Below are positions 56,901 to 64,000 of a stretch of 64,000 nt of DNA, one piece after another (within the stretch, counting starts at the first letter, position 1; each line of letters begins with the position of its first letter). This DNA comes from Steromphala cineraria. Its lineage: Eukaryota > Mollusca > Gastropoda > Trochida > Trochidae. The stretch covers positions 8,071,724 through 8,135,723 of the forward strand of contig OU744736.1 in assembly GCA_916613615.1 (NCBI GenBank). Reading direction: 5' to 3'. The notes beneath the pieces are model-generated. The model ran no database searches and was not told the origin of the DNA. It saw only the letters and a program-made list of their open reading frames with translations. The position numbers and the translations under genes are program-made.

Positions 56901-59900
56901 CTTGCACAAGGACACATTCGAGTCCTTTTAAGCTTGCATCTGATTGGATGACGTTTGGCTTTTCTGGGTCATAGAAGGCAAAGACTGGTGATTCAGTGAT
57001 GATTCGTTGATGGACGCCATGTCTTGTTCTCGGCTCCATACGAACGGTACAGTCTTCTTCATGAGGTGTCGGAGTGGTTCCGATGCCTCTGCTATTGCTG
57101 GAGAGAATCTGTTCAGGTAGTTTATCATTCCCATGAATGATTAATGTAATTCCGTCAGATTCTTCGGAGGGTCCATAGCTGTGATGGATTTCACTTTGTC
57201 CATGTTTGGTTTTACTCCGTCTGGAGTCCATTTGTATCCAAAGAAGCTTGCTTCTTGAACTTTGAATTGGAACTTGTCTGGGTTGAACTTGACATTGTTC
57301 TCCCTTGCCTTGTCCAATATTTCCAGAATGTTCCTGTCATGTGACTGTTCATTCTTACCGCTGATGAACCTATCATCAGCGATACCTGTACACCCATTCA
57401 TTCCACCAAAGATGTAATCCATCTTCTCTTGGAAAACATCTCCACTGCAACTCAGTTCGAAGGGAAGACGAGTCCATCGATATTTTCCCCAGGGTGTACT
57501 GAAGGTACACAACTTGCTGCTCTCTTCGTCGAGCTCGACCTGCCAAAAACCGCTTCTAGCTTCGAGGATACTGAAGTGTGTGGATCCGCTCACTTTGGGA
57601 ATGACGTCATCAATCGTTCTCACATAATACAGAGCTCTTTGAATCGCTTTGTTCAAGTCTCTAGGGTCTAAACATATGCGTAGAGAACCGTCAGCCTTTG
57701 TTGTGATAACTACAGAATTTATCCATGGCGTGTATTCGTCATCAACTTTCTTCAGAATTCCGCTTTCTGTAAGCTTGGATAGCTGGTCTTGGTAAGCTGT
57801 TTGCAGGTGGACAGGTACTTGTCTTGGTGGATGCTGTACAGGTCTTATTTCTAGTTTCTTATAGCTGGATGTGGTACGGTTGACCAGGAAATCGTCCGAT
57901 TCCTGAAAACACATCGCTGTACTCTTGGAGTATCTTCTCCTTTGTTAATGGCAGTTGTTTTCTGTAGAGGTCGTACAACTTTACGGTTTCCTTTTCTGTC
58001 TGTTCTGTTAGCTTGCAATGTTCATTTGAATCCTTTGTCTCAACAGATTCTACGCAGATAGGAAAGTTCAGAGTTAGAAGGTTCAATTTCTGTGAAGTGA
58101 TATTTCCAACAATCGTCGATCCATTTGCGTCTGCAACTTCGACATGTATACGTACTGGACTTGATTGATGTGGTCCTTGAGCGTAGACTTCACAAGCTCC
58201 AAAGGTGGTGATAGGTAATCCCCCATGGGCAGTAAGTTTTACTGTAGGTTTACCTAACTTGTGTTTTTCTGGAAACAAGCGTTTGTAGACTGTTACAGGT
58301 AGAATATTTGTTTCAGCCCCTGAGTCGACCTTGCACACTACTTTCTCTTGTGTGACCTGTTTTCCAGATGATAGCTTGATTTCCAGCTGAGCTTTTTCTT
58401 TGTTGGAGTAGACTGTATTGATTGATACTTCTTCTGTTTGACCTAATTTCTCTGCCTTGACAGTTCCCAGAAATAAGGTTTCTTGATCTGGTGCATCATA
58501 TTCTTCATCATCTTCAATGTGAAGTTCATGTATTCTTTTCTTCACGTCTTTACCTTTTTTGGAGAGGCATGTTTTTGAAAAATGTCCAATTCTTTTACAC
58601 ACAAAGCATTTTGCCTGTTTTGCTGGGCATTTGTCATATCCATGGGCACCTGTCTGGCAGCGTTTACACATGTCATCTTGTTTTCGATTCCCCTGTGTAA
58701 AATGTGTAGATTTCTTTTGAAACTTCCTTCTCGCCCCTAGTGCATTTACACTAGCGTCGCGATCACCCATGAATTGAAGTTGCTTTGTAGCAGACTCGTC
58801 TGCCTTAGCTAATTCTCTAGCCCTAGCAAGTGTTAGAGTATTACCAACTTTGAGACATTCTTTTCTCACAGATTCAGAGTTCATTCCAAACACTAAGTAA
58901 TCCCTGATAAATCTGTCATGATGTAGTGCTGGATACCCTGCATCTCTAACTAGACTTCTGCTAAGGCCAGTTTGAATGATTTTGACCTCAGTCTGTGCCC
59001 GGACCGTCACCGTGATTGTATATATTTGTTTCTCTTTCAGATATCCAAAACCTTGAGGGTAACCCGTCTGTTGTCAGGGGAGGCACCATTATCCTACAAG
59101 TCATTGTGAATACGGATTATAACCAGGTAACATTAAAGTGGGGCAGTAGCATGTTTATGAGTTATTAAATAATCTTACAAAAATTAAACTATATGTTATC
59201 ATTTTCAAGACATAAAGTCATATTTAAATGCCAAAGATTTGAAAATTATCACATTTAAAAAATTCTTGCTACTGAGCCTTAAATACACTCTCACTTAACT
59301 TGATTCAAACAAAGTTTGAAACAGATGTAATAAGAAAATCTTTAAACCAAAATAGATGTTACTTATAACTTTAAAAAAATCTAATCTGACAATTACTGTA
59401 GGGAACAGGTTTAAATTAATAAACAATTTATCGTTTCTCAACAGGCAATTTGGTACAGTGGCCAGGGAGAGGTCAGTGACAGGACACGCTATTCAGTCGT
59501 TGGACGGAGCCACCGATTGACCATCACCAATGCTCAGGACAGTGACACGGGCACCTACTACTATCTCCTAGATGGAGGGAAGACTTACTTTTCTGGGACT
59601 CTTTCGGTTACAGATGAGGGTACTTCAGAATATCAATCATTATACCATCAATAATAACAGTAATGCTTATCATACGCAGCTTCTTTCTAGCACAGTCAAT
59701 TTTAATCAGACTGAGCTAATTAGTGAAGTAATTTTCCTACCTTGTATTTTTTTTGGGTTGTTTTTTTTAATTTTTATTTTCCATTCCTACCTTGATTGAA
59801 TGAGACTTAATCAAACAAAAATGGTCACCAGTGTTTTTTTGCTAGACACTTATTCTTCTAAAACTATTCTTTATAGGGCAACATTATTAATTATTATATG

Positions 59901-62900
59901 ATGGACGAGTGGTCTGTCTTCTGATTGGTCGAGGAAGGTGGTCACCGACTATGATCAAACTTATGTTGACCGCGGGAAACGTCACGCGAGGTTAACATAA
60001 CAATCCGATGACCTGGAGTTAAAAATAGATCACCACTGCCAAACTCCGTACAGTGCTGTTACGACTCTCAGCATATCAATAGATGATTAGCGCGGTTGCA
60101 CCACTGCAAGGAGCTTAGGGACGAGCGCTGTTCAGTGTCGCGTCCCTTTGCAGTAATGGCAGACGATGCAAGGAAAAGCTTTGCCGCCGCTGACGAAGAA
60201 GAGATCCAACGCTTGATTAAAGAAAAGGATTCTCTAAACACCAGAAGGGCTACAACATCATCAGTAAATCTTTTCAAGTCATATTTGGAAGAAAAGGGGC
60301 ATTGTACACAATTTGAATAATTTTCAAAAGAAGAACTCGATTCTAAGCTGTCTAAATTTTACTTTGAATCGAGAAGGGAGAATCAGGAGAGAAGTACAAG
60401 AGGACTACAATGTTTTCCATCCGGCATGGTATTCAAATCTTGACATGTTTTGATGTATATTGTTGTATGTTTCATGTTATTTTAACTCATTTAAGAATAA
60501 ACTGTTTATTATTCAATAAAAGTGTATGTTGTCATTGACATGAGGTTCACAAATAAAATTAGAAAGAAAAAACCCTTCTTTAATCATATAATAAAACAGT
60601 TGTTGACTTCAGTTATCGGGTTTTAACGATGTTTTTTGGTATTTTTAAAAATAGTCACAACCTGTCATATAGCAAAAAATACAGATTTTATGCAGTAAGT
60701 ACCCCAAGAAGGATCTCCTTCAAAGAATCTGAAACCTCTACAGGTTTGTTCGAATTTGTGCGTTTTGAGCATGCCTTAGAAAAAATGCAATACAAATGAA
60801 CTGTTAATAATAATAATAATAATGATAATGTCAGTCTTAGTAAACCTAGCCTCAATAATAAATCATACTGGGTCTAGCAAGGGCTTGCGTCAGCTGACTT
60901 TTAGAATTGACCAATCAGGGCTCGGCTTACCATGCCGCAATATTCTGCTTTCGCAGATGTAACGTTGGAGGGTCATAGGTCGCCGAAAGGTCAGCTGACA
61001 TGACCTCTTACTGTATCTCGCTAGACTCAGTATGGGAGTATACCGAGTATTATTGAGGCTTAACTTAGACTGTGATAATGTATTTGTATACCGCCTCGGT
61101 ATCCAACTTTTCAGCTGCTCACAGGCGCTGTGTAACTGTTATTATTATCATACACATATTTATCCAATCATCATGTCATCTTTTTCATGAAGCTGAGAGA
61201 TATTCCAACTGGGGACAATGGACTGTCGAGACCTCGTGTTCAGTGACGTGTGGCAAGGGGAGCGAGACCCTGATCCGGCGGAGGTCATGCCTGAGTGGGT
61301 CCTGTTCAGGAAACCTTCAGGAGAGAAAGCAGAATCCGTGTGAAAGATCCCAGTGCCCTGTCGCTCCTGAAGGTAGATTTCTCTTCATACAAACAGTGTA
61401 TAAAATATAGCCCGTCTGCCAGTCCTAAAACTGGCTACTTTTTGCCAGGACTGGTTACTTTTTTGTCACTGGTAACTTTTCAATTTTTTTCTTTATTTTC
61501 CGCTAAGAAATTAAACAATTATCAGGACATGCTGAGGTTTCCAATCTATTTTATACACTGATACAAATTGCTTTGATGTTGATTGAATCTTTTGTGGCGA
61601 ATCTAAAACAGGACTCATCGGGTTCAAATCATGCTCCAAAAAAGATTTGAATGTTACCGGAACTGAAATTAGGCGGCATGTTATTTAAAAAATATATGTC
61701 ACTCTTTTTAGGTAAGTGAACCCTAACACTGGGGGATCCAGAAGGAGGTCGTGGGGGTCGAACCCCTTCCGTTAGAGTTCCAAATATAGTAGAAGTTGTT
61801 TACACTCCGTTGAAGATATCGCTGTTTTATAAATGTTCAAAATTATTACACATTGTGTAATAACATCACACGGCTGACAAAATGACATGATATCATAATA
61901 ACATCATAATCGTTGGGCATGACGTCACAATGTTAGTGTGGCGGTCACAATGGTTATGTTGACGAAATTTTGCCGATGTTAATGAGTGAGTAATAAATAA
62001 AATACCAAACTCACTCCCGTCCAAAAACTTTTTTATTAAACTGGTAAATGGTAATGAGTAATAACTCTGCTTGTTAAATACTAAATCACTCACTCGGGAC
62101 ATCGTTTTGTATTTTCTGTATAGAAAAAAGTATTGGGCAGGTTATATAATTACAGTAAATTAAACGCACATATTCTTTAATACAAAGTAATGAAATAATT
62201 AATTGATATTAGGTATATTACAATAGGGTGGAAGATAAGTAGTGACATATTTTCAATATGAGCACATGTACACATATCACTTTTACCTAGTAACAACTGT
62301 TTTAGTGCGGCTCTCCGTATATTTACGTCTGTGGCGTCATAAAACCAATTTTAGTGACGTCAGTGTAGCCGGCCTTCGAAAAGGAAGCAGCCAAGTTTCT
62401 GGACATTTTTAAGAGAATAAAATGGAATAAAATCGGTAATAAAGAAATTATTACCCTCGGAAGTGTGTCATTTGACTTTTACAAAACCAATGCAAATTTG
62501 TGTATAACCCTCTCTCTCACTCAGGTAATACAAAAATTCACACTTGTTTTGTAAAAATCATATGACACACTTCCTTTAGTAACAATCTGTTTTTTCCACA
62601 ACGATTTCTTCTACCGGTGAGAAATGAAACCTTTGTTGAAGTGCAGCATCTTGTTCCAGGTGTACCGGTAGATCTGGTGCCAGGGGTCACGGCCTTGAGA
62701 GGTCAATCAGTCATCCTGGCCGTAACAGTGCCCACCATTACATCAGCAGGCAGTTGGTACAGCTCTAGGGGTATTATCTTAACCTCTGGACGTTTCAGAA
62801 AATGGACTGATGCCTACAGCCACCGCTTGACCATAACGAATATAGAGCTGTCGGACGAGGGGACGTACTTCTACCTGGTTGACTCCTACAACTTTCAAGG

Positions 62901-62929
62901 GAATCTCACTGTTGTCGAGTCTACCACAG
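47859..62929 (+). CDS. Gene 2: mosaic secreted protein (signal peptide / Ig-like / TSP1 / Ig-like), 3' partial
   Basis: Proposed exons: 47859-47928, 59041-59126, 59445-59619, 61193-61372 and 62660-62929, in one continuous frame with phases 1, 0, 1, 1, 1. It starts with a signal peptide and carries cysteine-free Ig-like and TSP1 modules closely matching those of gene 1, so the two genes are paralogues. Gene 1 shows what may follow downstream (further TSP1, chitin-binding and LamG-like exons), but that is outside the window. The first intron is 11.1 kb and filled by a minisatellite and a gypsy element. Confidence 0.7.
47952..48316. mobile_element. MITE, TTAAAGGGGCAG family (complete)
   Basis: Terminal inverted repeats TTAAAGGGGCAGTAGCACG and CGTGCTACTGCCCCTTTAA with TTAA at both ends; 365 bp, non-coding, 23 bp inside the first intron of gene 2. 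Partial relatives occur at 9460-9592 and, in diverged form, 59133-59282. Confidence 0.75.
48317..48732. other. Gene 2 intron 1 sequence
   Basis: AT-rich, no recognised feature. Confidence 0.4.
48733..48876. repeat. Inverted repeat with ~45-bp arms
   Basis: GTGTAATG...AATGTCGAAAACAACAGAG with TAAGAAGCTTTTTCAGT on the left pairs with ACTGAAAAAGCTTGTTCTTA and CTCTGTTGTTTTCGACATTA on the right around a spacer of about 47 bp. It is a small fold-back or MITE-like repeat. Confidence 0.65.
48877..49800. other. Gene 2 intron 1 sequence
   Basis: AT-rich, no recognised feature before the minisatellite. Confidence 0.4.
49801..54682 (+). repeat. G-rich ~41-bp minisatellite (about 119 copies) with higher-order structure
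   Basis: The unit is GGTCTATGAGAACAATGGTC followed by GACCCAGAGGGTGGTATAGG and further Gs. Two main variables are GTCGACCCAGAGGG against GTCGATCCAGGGGG and TAGGGGGG against TATAGGGGGG, giving 39-43 bp periods. In the right part a multi-unit block recurs with an 860-bp offset (for example the pattern starting 53047 recurs at 53907, and 53171 at 54031). Long open frames in several phases on both strands are produced by the repeat and are not taken as genes. The array ends at the long terminal repeat of the gypsy element. Confidence 0.9.
54683..54997 (-). repeat. Putative 3' LTR of the gypsy element
   Basis: Bounded on one side by a polypurine tract (TCTCCCTCTTT on the plus strand at 54998-55008) and on the other by the broken minisatellite unit CCCAGAGG. 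It begins TG on the minus strand; the far terminus is less clear. No second LTR is present to confirm it. Confidence 0.55.
55368..56318 (-). pseudogene. gypsy integrase
   Basis: HHCC zinc-binding region (HLGHLGVEKCR...ISKCQTCEKH), a DDE core (ASDLFDY, ITDNGPQYAS, NGFIERMVQTVK) and a C-terminal part with NVRVHTPQGTWEPAMV. The three acidic catalytic residues are present. A short frame at 56332-56595 between RNase H and integrase is probably the linker, cut off by stops. Confidence 0.85.
56605..57231 (-). pseudogene. gypsy RNase H region
   Basis: Contains the Ty3/gypsy RNase H signature: VIQSDASLKGLECVL, NIERELLAASWSLERFHHYI and VETDHKPLESIW, then YIQGKTNVVADALS followed by a stop where the element family normally continues. 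A stop and a frameshift near 57040-57140 separate it from the reverse transcriptase. Confidence 0.8.
57141..57914 (-). pseudogene. gypsy reverse transcriptase
   Basis: An RT domain with PWINSVVITTKADGSLRICL, LDPRDLNKAI, FSILEARSGFWQVEL and TGIADDRFISG. The second catalytic Asp of the ADD box is present, but the first-motif Asp is replaced (LEA instead of the usual LDA), which would impair polymerase activity. The frame ends at TAA after NLTELH, inside the connection region, while homology continues beyond the stop. Confidence 0.85.
57859..59010 (-). pseudogene. gypsy gag C-terminal part and aspartic protease
   Basis: A 383-codon open frame. It starts within gag (AGYPALHHDRFIRDYLVFGM region) and then has paired Cys knuckles, including CFVCKRIGHFSKTC, a CCHC nucleic-acid-binding zinc knuckle. 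The protease follows, with DSGAETNILP as the catalytic DSG motif. The N-terminal half of gag is missing. It overlaps the start of the next frame (57141-57914). Confidence 0.85.
59041..59126 (+). CDS. Gene 2 exon: Ig-like domain, first half
   Basis: Acceptor CTCTTTCAG|ATATCC, phase 1 in; donor AACCAG|GTAACA, phase 0 out. It encodes IQNLEGNPSVVRGGTIILQV followed by IVNTDYNQ. SVVRGGTIILQV is the A-B strand region of an Ig domain, with Val where the first canonical Cys would be. It completes the Ig-like domain with the next exon; the intron inside the domain is absent at 62660. Confidence 0.7.
59133..59282. mobile_element. Diverged MITE with TTAA ends
   Basis: TTAAAGTGGGGCAGTAGCATG at the left (20 of these bases follow the TTAAAGGGGCAG family) and CTTGCTACTGAGCCTTAA at the right. 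About 150 bp, in the intron within the Ig-like domain. Confidence 0.55.
59445..59619 (+). CDS. Gene 2 exon: cysteine-free Ig-like domain, second half
   Basis: Acceptor CTCAACAG|GCAATT, phase 0 in; donor GAGG|GTACTT at 59620, phase 1 out. It has AIWYSGQGE (core Trp), HRLTITNAQDSDTGTYYYLL and GTLSVTDE, closely matching the gene 1 exon at 1-229. The DSDTGTYYY string is the Ig D-x-G-x-Y-x-C motif with Tyr in place of Cys. Confidence 0.75.
59620..60155. other. Gene 2 intron sequence
   Basis: T-rich at 59740-59790. Around 59900-60000 the base composition rises in GC just before the recombinase-like remnant and may be its former promoter; no motif is claimed. Confidence 0.4.
60156..60443 (+). pseudogene. 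Remnant resembling the N-terminal region of Crypton/DUF3504-type proteins
   Basis: From ATG at 60156 the frame reads MADDARKSF, then DEEEIQRLIKEKDSLNT, VNLFKSYLEEKG, a TAA stop at 60318, and continues in the same frame as FSKEELDSKLSKFYFESRR to TGA at 60441. 'I..KDS.NT...V..F..(Y/W)L.EK' followed by 'EEL...L.KFY.E.R' is the pattern at the start of Crypton-derived tyrosine-recombinase-like proteins in animals; this is pattern memory, not a search. An AATAAA signal follows at 60515. It lies inside a gene 2 intron. Confidence 0.45.
60444..60831. other. Gene 2 intron sequence
   Basis: Apart from the AATAAA at 60515 and a TAA microsatellite at 60806-60822, nothing is recognised. Confidence 0.4.
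60832..61072. mobile_element. MITE with 9-bp target-site duplication
   Basis: Inverted ends CAGTCTTAGTAAACC..AGCCTCAATAATA and TATTATTGAGGCTTAAC..TTAGACTG are flanked by TGATAATGT on both sides (60823-60831 and 61073-61081). A 9-bp duplication fits Mutator-like or other 8-10 bp-duplicating transposons. 241 bp, non-coding. Confidence 0.7.
61193..61372 (+). CDS. Gene 2 exon: thrombospondin type 1 repeat
   Basis: Acceptor TTTCATGAAG|CTGAGA, phase 1 in; donor GAAG|GTAGAT, phase 1 out; 60 codons. It has NWGQW (WxxW C-mannosylation pattern), CSVTCGKG (CxxTCG O-fucosylation pattern), RRRSCLSGSC and a closing ERSQCPVAPE, with six cysteines. The core is closest to the gene 1 exon at 10110. Confidence 0.85.
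61373..62458. other. Gene 2 intron sequence
   Basis: About 1.1 kb, no gene. ACTGGCTACTTTTTGCCAGG and CTGGTTACTTTTTTGTCACT near 61430-61470 form a short imperfect repeat. The minus-strand frame at 61893-62102 has no recognised domain. Confidence 0.4.
62459..62573. repeat. Fold-back repeat near an exon
   Basis: GGAAGTGTGTCATTTGACTT and TTACAAAACCAATGCAAATT on the left are complementary to AAGTGTGAATTTTTG-type and TTTGTAAAAATCATATGACA/CACTTCC on the right. Arms are about 50 bp. It lies about 90 bp upstream of the exon at 62660. Confidence 0.55.
62660..62929 (+). CDS. Gene 2 exon: cysteine-free Ig-like domain, single exon
   Basis: Acceptor TTGTTCCAG|GTGTACC, phase 1 in; donor CACAG|GTTTTT at 62930 (weak), phase 1 out; 90 codons. 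It reads VDLVPGVTALRGQSVILAVT, GSWYSSRG, HRLTITNIELSDEGTYFYLV and GNLTVVES. The Ig core Trp and DEGTYFY are present, again with Tyr at the second Cys position and no cysteine in the domain. It contains a possible N-glycosylation site (NLT). Gene 2 presumably continues past the window. Confidence 0.75.
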
Positions 62930-63054
62930 GTTTTTATGCTTTTCTCCTCATAGAACTTTAAAAAAGAAAATATTTTATGAAATGACAGTATTGCAGGTTA
63001 TCATTTATATAGTTGATTTGAGCTTTTAACTTTTATTCTAGAATGCATGTGTAA

Positions 63055-63235
63055 TTTCTAGCTCATCTGGCCTGTAAGGCCCGATGGGCTTATGGCATGG
63101 CATGGCAAGGTGTCCGGCGGCCGGCCGTAAACTTTGTGGAATTTCATCTTCTTCTCCAAAAGCATAAGGACTAGAAAGCTGAAACTTTGTGTACAGACTC
63201 CTTGACTAGTGAGGATTATAAATTGTAACTTTTGT
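63055..63235 (+). mobile_element. Family B Pearl 5' end fragment
   Basis: TCTAGCTCATCTGGCC-TGTAA-GGCCCGATGGGCTTATGG forms the 5' hairpin of family B, followed by a short CCGG/CCGT run and one monomer (CATCTTCTTCTCCAAAAGCA, GCTGAAACTTTGTGTACAGA). It is truncated before the 3' end. Confidence 0.65.
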
Positions 63236-64000
63236 ATAAGCTAGATTAGCTCGTGCGACCCGACTTGGGATATCGCCAATCAAATCATTTTCTTGTCACC
63301 TGAGTGACGTCACAATGTCAAGGAGGTCGAAAGGATGTTATGCCGCAGAAAAGAAATCCGCAATTAGAGATTTGTCTTTTCTATATGTGTAATTAGCATC
63401 CCAATTTTTTTTTTACCCTTTTCAAATGTAAAACAAGGAATAAATCTTGAGAAACTTTGATAGGACATCATCCGGCATAACAGTATGTACAGTAGCAAGG
63501 GGAGCAAACTCGAACGCATTAGCTAAGACGCTTGTGGCCAAATTCATTCCTTGCTGAACTAACAGTCTGTTGGTATAGCAGGGTCTTTGGCATCAAGATG
63601 ATCGAGGATAACTTTGGTTGTTAAAACGTTGAGAGAATGTGATACCGTAACGTTGTCAGTGGAAGGGGAGATCACTCTCATCTGCTGTGTGAGACGGGAA
63701 TACAAACGCTCTTTGTTGTTCACTGTTACTGCTGACAATGTTAGATCTTCTGATGGCATGAGAGACGATTAATGAATTACTGCTGTTAAACTGTTGATTC
63801 TCTTTACATTAAGCTCCCCGATTATCTGCATGATTTCCGTTGGTTGAATGCTGTGAATTTGCTTATATATATGAATATTTTTTTGATATGTGTATATGTC
63901 ATATGTCTGAATGACTTTTGTTGATGTCTGAAATAAGAGAATCCTATTTTTTCTATACTTAGTTTGCTTCTTTTAAAGTTTAATTTCGGCCCATGAAAAA
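63236..64000. other. Gene 2 intron sequence to window end
   Basis: A minus-strand frame at 63559-63759 (66 codons, MPSEDLTLSAVTVNN...) has protein-like composition and may be part of a mobile element, but no domain is recognised. No further exon of gene 2 was identified. Confidence 0.4.

Larger units (their letters stand above)
54683..59020 (-). mobile_element. Ty3/gypsy-type LTR retrotransposon, decayed, 5'-truncated
   Basis: Read on the minus strand: gag remnant with zinc knuckle, aspartic protease, reverse transcriptase, RNase H, integrase, then a purine tract (AAAGAGGGAGA) and a 3' LTR of about 315 bp (54683-54997, starting TGTGATATTATTACACAG). The order protease-RT-RNaseH-integrase is the Ty3/gypsy order. 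The 5' LTR and the start of gag are absent: recognisable sequence stops near 59010, about 20-30 bp before the gene 2 acceptor. Stops and frameshifts make it non-functional. Confidence 0.85.

Overview
The window is animal nuclear DNA, most likely from a bivalve or other mollusc. Genes are split into small exons with GT/AG introns, intergenic DNA is AT-rich, and the repeats include the mollusc 'Pearl' type: a terminal hairpin, a CCGT/ACGG microsatellite and 150-190 bp tandem monomers. No species can be assigned from sequence alone. All exon models below were read by eye from open frames, splice sites, exon phase and domain motifs.

Layout. (1) 1-21016 (+) is the 3' part of a gene for a secreted mosaic protein: an Ig-like exon, a broken TSP1 exon, three intact TSP1 exons, a CBM14 chitin-binding exon followed by an 18-fold 51-bp array, two more Cys-rich chitin-binding-type exons, and a laminin-G-like C-terminal module ending in TAG. 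Most exons are symmetric phase 1-1, as expected for shuffled extracellular modules; the overall plan recalls mollusc shell-matrix proteins of the Pif type. (2) 21017-26060 is intergenic, with a Pearl-type array and a fold-back element built of 21-bp TAATTAGG repeats. (3) 26061-33789 (+) holds part of a di-N-acetylchitobiase-like GH18 gene. A 3051-bp segment carrying its catalytic exon is tandemly duplicated, and its last recognisable exon is followed by a 113-bp array with 23 copies of the exon end and splice donor. The 5' exons and the final exon were not found. (4) 36296-44967 holds two roughly 4-kb copies of one Pearl/Helentron-like element. (5) 47859-62929 (+) is the 5' part of a second gene of the same modular kind as gene 1 (signal peptide, Ig-like, TSP1, Ig-like). 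Its first intron carries a 4.9-kb minisatellite and a decayed Ty3/gypsy element on the minus strand.

The most unusual signal is that five separate exon/intron junctions (three in gene 1, two in the chitobiase gene) lie inside tandem duplications that copy the splice site together with flanking exon and intron. Two of these have repeat units divisible by three (51 and 84 bp), so alternative use of the copied sites would keep the frame and change protein length. The second strong signal is that several unrelated-looking repeat families share one terminal architecture: an inverted motif at the 5' end, its complement just inside the 3' end, then a short terminal hairpin. This matches what is known of Helentron-related non-autonomous elements.

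Functionally, two genes for chitin-matrix or adhesion-type secreted proteins flank a chitin-oligosaccharide-degrading enzyme gene. Whether this is a functional neighbourhood or chance cannot be told from sequence.
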